In this document: piece after piece, positions 62,450-64,000 of the stretch
Position numbering within the stretch: the first letter of the stretch is position 1
Layout of the letters: each line of letters begins with the position of its first letter
Assembly: GCF_013393325.1 (NCBI RefSeq)
Contig: NZ_QJRC01000098.1
Location: forward strand, 248,001-312,000
From: Pseudomonas hunanensis
GTDB lineage: Bacteria; Pseudomonadota; Gammaproteobacteria; Pseudomonadales; Pseudomonadaceae
Reading direction: 5' to 3'
DNA: 64,000 nt
Made by a program: the position numbers and the translations under genes
The notes under the pieces: model-generated
What the model was told of the DNA's origin: nothing
The model's database searches: none
Seen by the model: the letters and a program-made list of their open reading frames with translations, nothing else

Positions 62450-64000
62450 CTACTCGCTATGCAGGCTGGCATAAATTGATTCGGCAAGCTTTTTACTGAT
62501 GCCGGGCGCTTTGGCTATTTCATCGATACTGGCGCGGTTGAGCTCTTGCAGGCCGCCGAAATGTTTCAGCAGGTCGCGGCGACGCTTCGGCCCTACCCCG
62601 GCTACATCTTCAAGGCTGGACACCCGACGGGCCTTGCCACGGCGGGCGCGGTGGCCGGTGATGGCAAAACGGTGGGCTTCGTCGCGGATCTGCTGGATCA
62701 GGTGCAACGCCGAGGAATCGCCTTTGAGGGTGAATTCGTGGTGCACGTCGTTCAGGTACAGGGTTTCGAAACCCGCCTTGCGCGTTACGCCCTTGGCCAC
62801 ACCGAGCAGGGTCAGGTCGGTAAAGCCCAGCTCCTGCATCACGTCGCGGGCCATGTTCAGCTGGCCTTTGCCGCCGTCCACCAGCAGCACATCAGGCAGT
62901 TTGCCCTCGCCGTCCTTGATACGCCCGTAGCGACGGGTCAGGGCCTGGTGCATGGCGGCATAGTCGTCACCCGCCGTGACGCCTTCGATATTGAAGCGCC
63001 GGTAATCGGATTTCAGCGGGCCTTCGGGGCCGAACACCACGCAGCTGGCCACGGTGGCTTCGCCACTGGAGTGGCTGATGTCGTAGCATTCCAGGCGTTG
63101 CGGCACTTCGTCCAGGCCCAGCACTTCGGCCAGGGCTTCGAAACGTGCGGCCATGTGCTGACGGTTGGCCAGGCGGGCATTCAGCGCCTGCTCGGCATTG
63201 GTCACCGCCAGCTGCTGCCAGCGGGCGCGGGTGCCACGCACCCGGTGGCTGATGGTCAGCTCGCGGCCACGCAGTGTGTGCAGTGCCTCGGTAATGGCGT
63301 CGAAGTCTTCGTGAACAACGTTGACGATCAACTCGCCTGGCAATTCGCGCTCTGCGTTGCCCAGGTAGTACTGGGAAAGGAAGGCGGCCATGACCTCGGC
63401 CACTTCCTCTTCGATGCCCACCTGCGGGAAGAAGTTCTTGCTACCCAGCACTCGTCCGCCACGCACGCTGATCAAGTGCACACAGGCACCACCTGGGTTG
63501 ACGAAGGCCGCGATCACGTCGACATCGCCGTTGCCGCCTTCGATGTACTGCTGGTCCTGCACGCGGCGCAGCAGCGCGATCTGGTCACGAAGTTCGGCGG
63601 CTTTTTCGAAATTGAGGGCCATGGCGGCCTTTTCCATTTCGGCATTCAATTCGTTGCCCAGTTGCTGGCTACGGCCCTCCAGGAACATCACCGAATGGCG
63701 CACGTCCTCGGCGTATTCCTCAGCGCTCACCAGGTCGGTACAAGGCCCTTTGCAGCGCTTTATCTGGTACTGCAGGCATGGCCGGGTGCGGTTGGCGTAG
63801 TAGCTGTCTTCGCACTGGCGCACGGAAAAGGCCTTTTGCAGCAGGCTGAGGCTTTCGCGGATCGCCCCGGCGCTGGGGTAAGGGCCGAAGTAGCGGCCCT
63901 TGGCTTTTTTCGCCCCACGGTGAATGCCCAATCGTGGGAACTCACCGTCGGACAGGAACACGTAGGGGTAGGATTTATCGTCGCGCAGCAGAATGTTGTA
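62450..64000 (-). CDS. uvrC: Excinuclease ABC subunit C (5' part outside window)
   Basis: The frame is open to the right edge; about 516 residues are present, beginning inside the N-terminal GIY-YIG domain (YNILLRDDKSYPY, VFLSDGEFPRLGIHRG). Then come the UVR helix pair (NFEKAAELRDQIALLRRVQ), the RNase H-like C-terminal nuclease (ECYDISHSSGEATVASCVVF, LLVDGGKGQLNMA) and the helix-hairpin-helix (VAGVGPKRRRDLLKHFGG). UvrC makes both incisions in nucleotide excision repair. Roughly 90 N-terminal residues are missing because of the window edge, not truncation of the gene. Confidence 0.95.
   Translation of the reverse strand, partial: YNILLRDDKSYPYVFLSDGEFPRLGIHRGAKKAKGRYFGPYPSAGAIRESLSLLQKAFSVRQCEDSYYANRTRPCLQYQIKRCKGPCTDLVSAEEYAEDVRHSVMFLEGRSQQLGNELNAEMEKAAMALNFEKAAELRDQIALLRRVQDQQYIEGGNGDVDVIAAFVNPGGACVHLISVRGGRVLGSKNFFPQVGIEEEVAEVMAAFLSQYYLGNAERELPGELIVNVVHEDFDAITEALHTLRGRELTISHRVRGTRARWQQLAVTNAEQALNARLANRQHMAARFEALAEVLGLDEVPQRLECYDISHSSGEATVASCVVFGPEGPLKSDYRRFNIEGVTAGDDYAAMHQALTRRYGRIKDGEGKLPDVLLVDGGKGQLNMARDVMQELGFTDLTLLGVAKGVTRKAGFETLYLNDVHHEFTLKGDSSALHLIQQIRDEAHRFAITGHRARRGKARRVSSLEDVAGVGPKRRRDLLKHFGGLQELNRASIDEIAKAPGISKKLAESIYASLHSE

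Overview
The window is a piece of chromosome from a fluorescent pseudomonad of the Pseudomonas putida group. The evidence is the high-GC coding bias, the many roughly 35-base REP elements of the P. putida type (GCGGGTAAACCCGCTCCCACAGG-like), and gene content and order that match the P. putida chromosome as I remember it: purB, topB, nhaB, the pyrimidine-degradation genes, zwf/gnd, the trehalose/glucan cluster, the liu/mcc operon, PrrF, pgsA and uvrC. I could run no database search, so species-level placement is inference. Most of the window is housekeeping and metabolic core. The accessory-looking pieces are a small RHS tip gene, a HigBA-type toxin-antitoxin pair, a phage-type repressor and a sigma/anti-sigma hybrid.

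Layout. 1-14.9 kb: the end of purB, a ribosomal oxygenase gene with an overlapping acetyltransferase, topB, a FAD oxidase behind a striking symmetric dyad array, an alpha/beta hydrolase, an AT-rich RHS-core gene, a TSUP permease, nudC, a dienoyl-CoA isomerase, nhaB, a RibD-like reductase, a lipocalin, a Nudix protein, an RNase Z homologue and a P-loop kinase-like protein. 14.9-23.3 kb: a reductive pyrimidine catabolism locus. An NCS1 permease and an N-carbamoyl-amino-acid amidohydrolase run left; dihydropyrimidinase, PreT and PreA run right; a TetR regulator of RutR type coupled to a VOC protein follows. 23.4-24.1 kb: higBA with two copies of a 19-bp operator.

24.1-50.5 kb is a carbohydrate block. 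It holds a GH15 enzyme, zwf and gnd, then glgA-treZ-malQ-treY-DUF2934 and glgX on the plus strand, an EEP-family gene and an orphan outer-membrane beta-barrel, and glgE-treS/maltokinase-glgB on the minus strand. Together these encode two connected routes: glucan to trehalose (TreY, TreZ, with GlgX and MalQ trimming) and trehalose to maltose to maltose-1-phosphate to branched glucan (TreS, fused maltokinase, GlgE, GlgB). AlgU-like promoter motifs precede glgA and glgE. No glgC or glgP is present in the window.

50.6-58.1 kb: an acyl-CoA synthetase gene divergent from the leucine/isovalerate operon (ivd, methylcrotonyl-CoA carboxylase beta, methylglutaconyl-CoA hydratase, carboxylase alpha). They are separated by two near-identical 30-bp repeats, each carrying a TTTACGT-NN-ACGTAAA palindrome. 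58.1-60.2 kb: a small regulatory patchwork with a LexA/CI-type repressor that lacks its catalytic lysine and AG cleavage site, a DUF6124 gene with a stop-start-coupled 24-residue CxxC ORF, a Fur-box-driven PrrF-type small RNA, and a 171-residue protein joining sigma region 4 to a FecR-type anti-sigma domain and one membrane helix. 60.3-64 kb: an ArsB-like permease, tRNA-Gly(GCC), pgsA and uvrC (its 5' end is outside the window).
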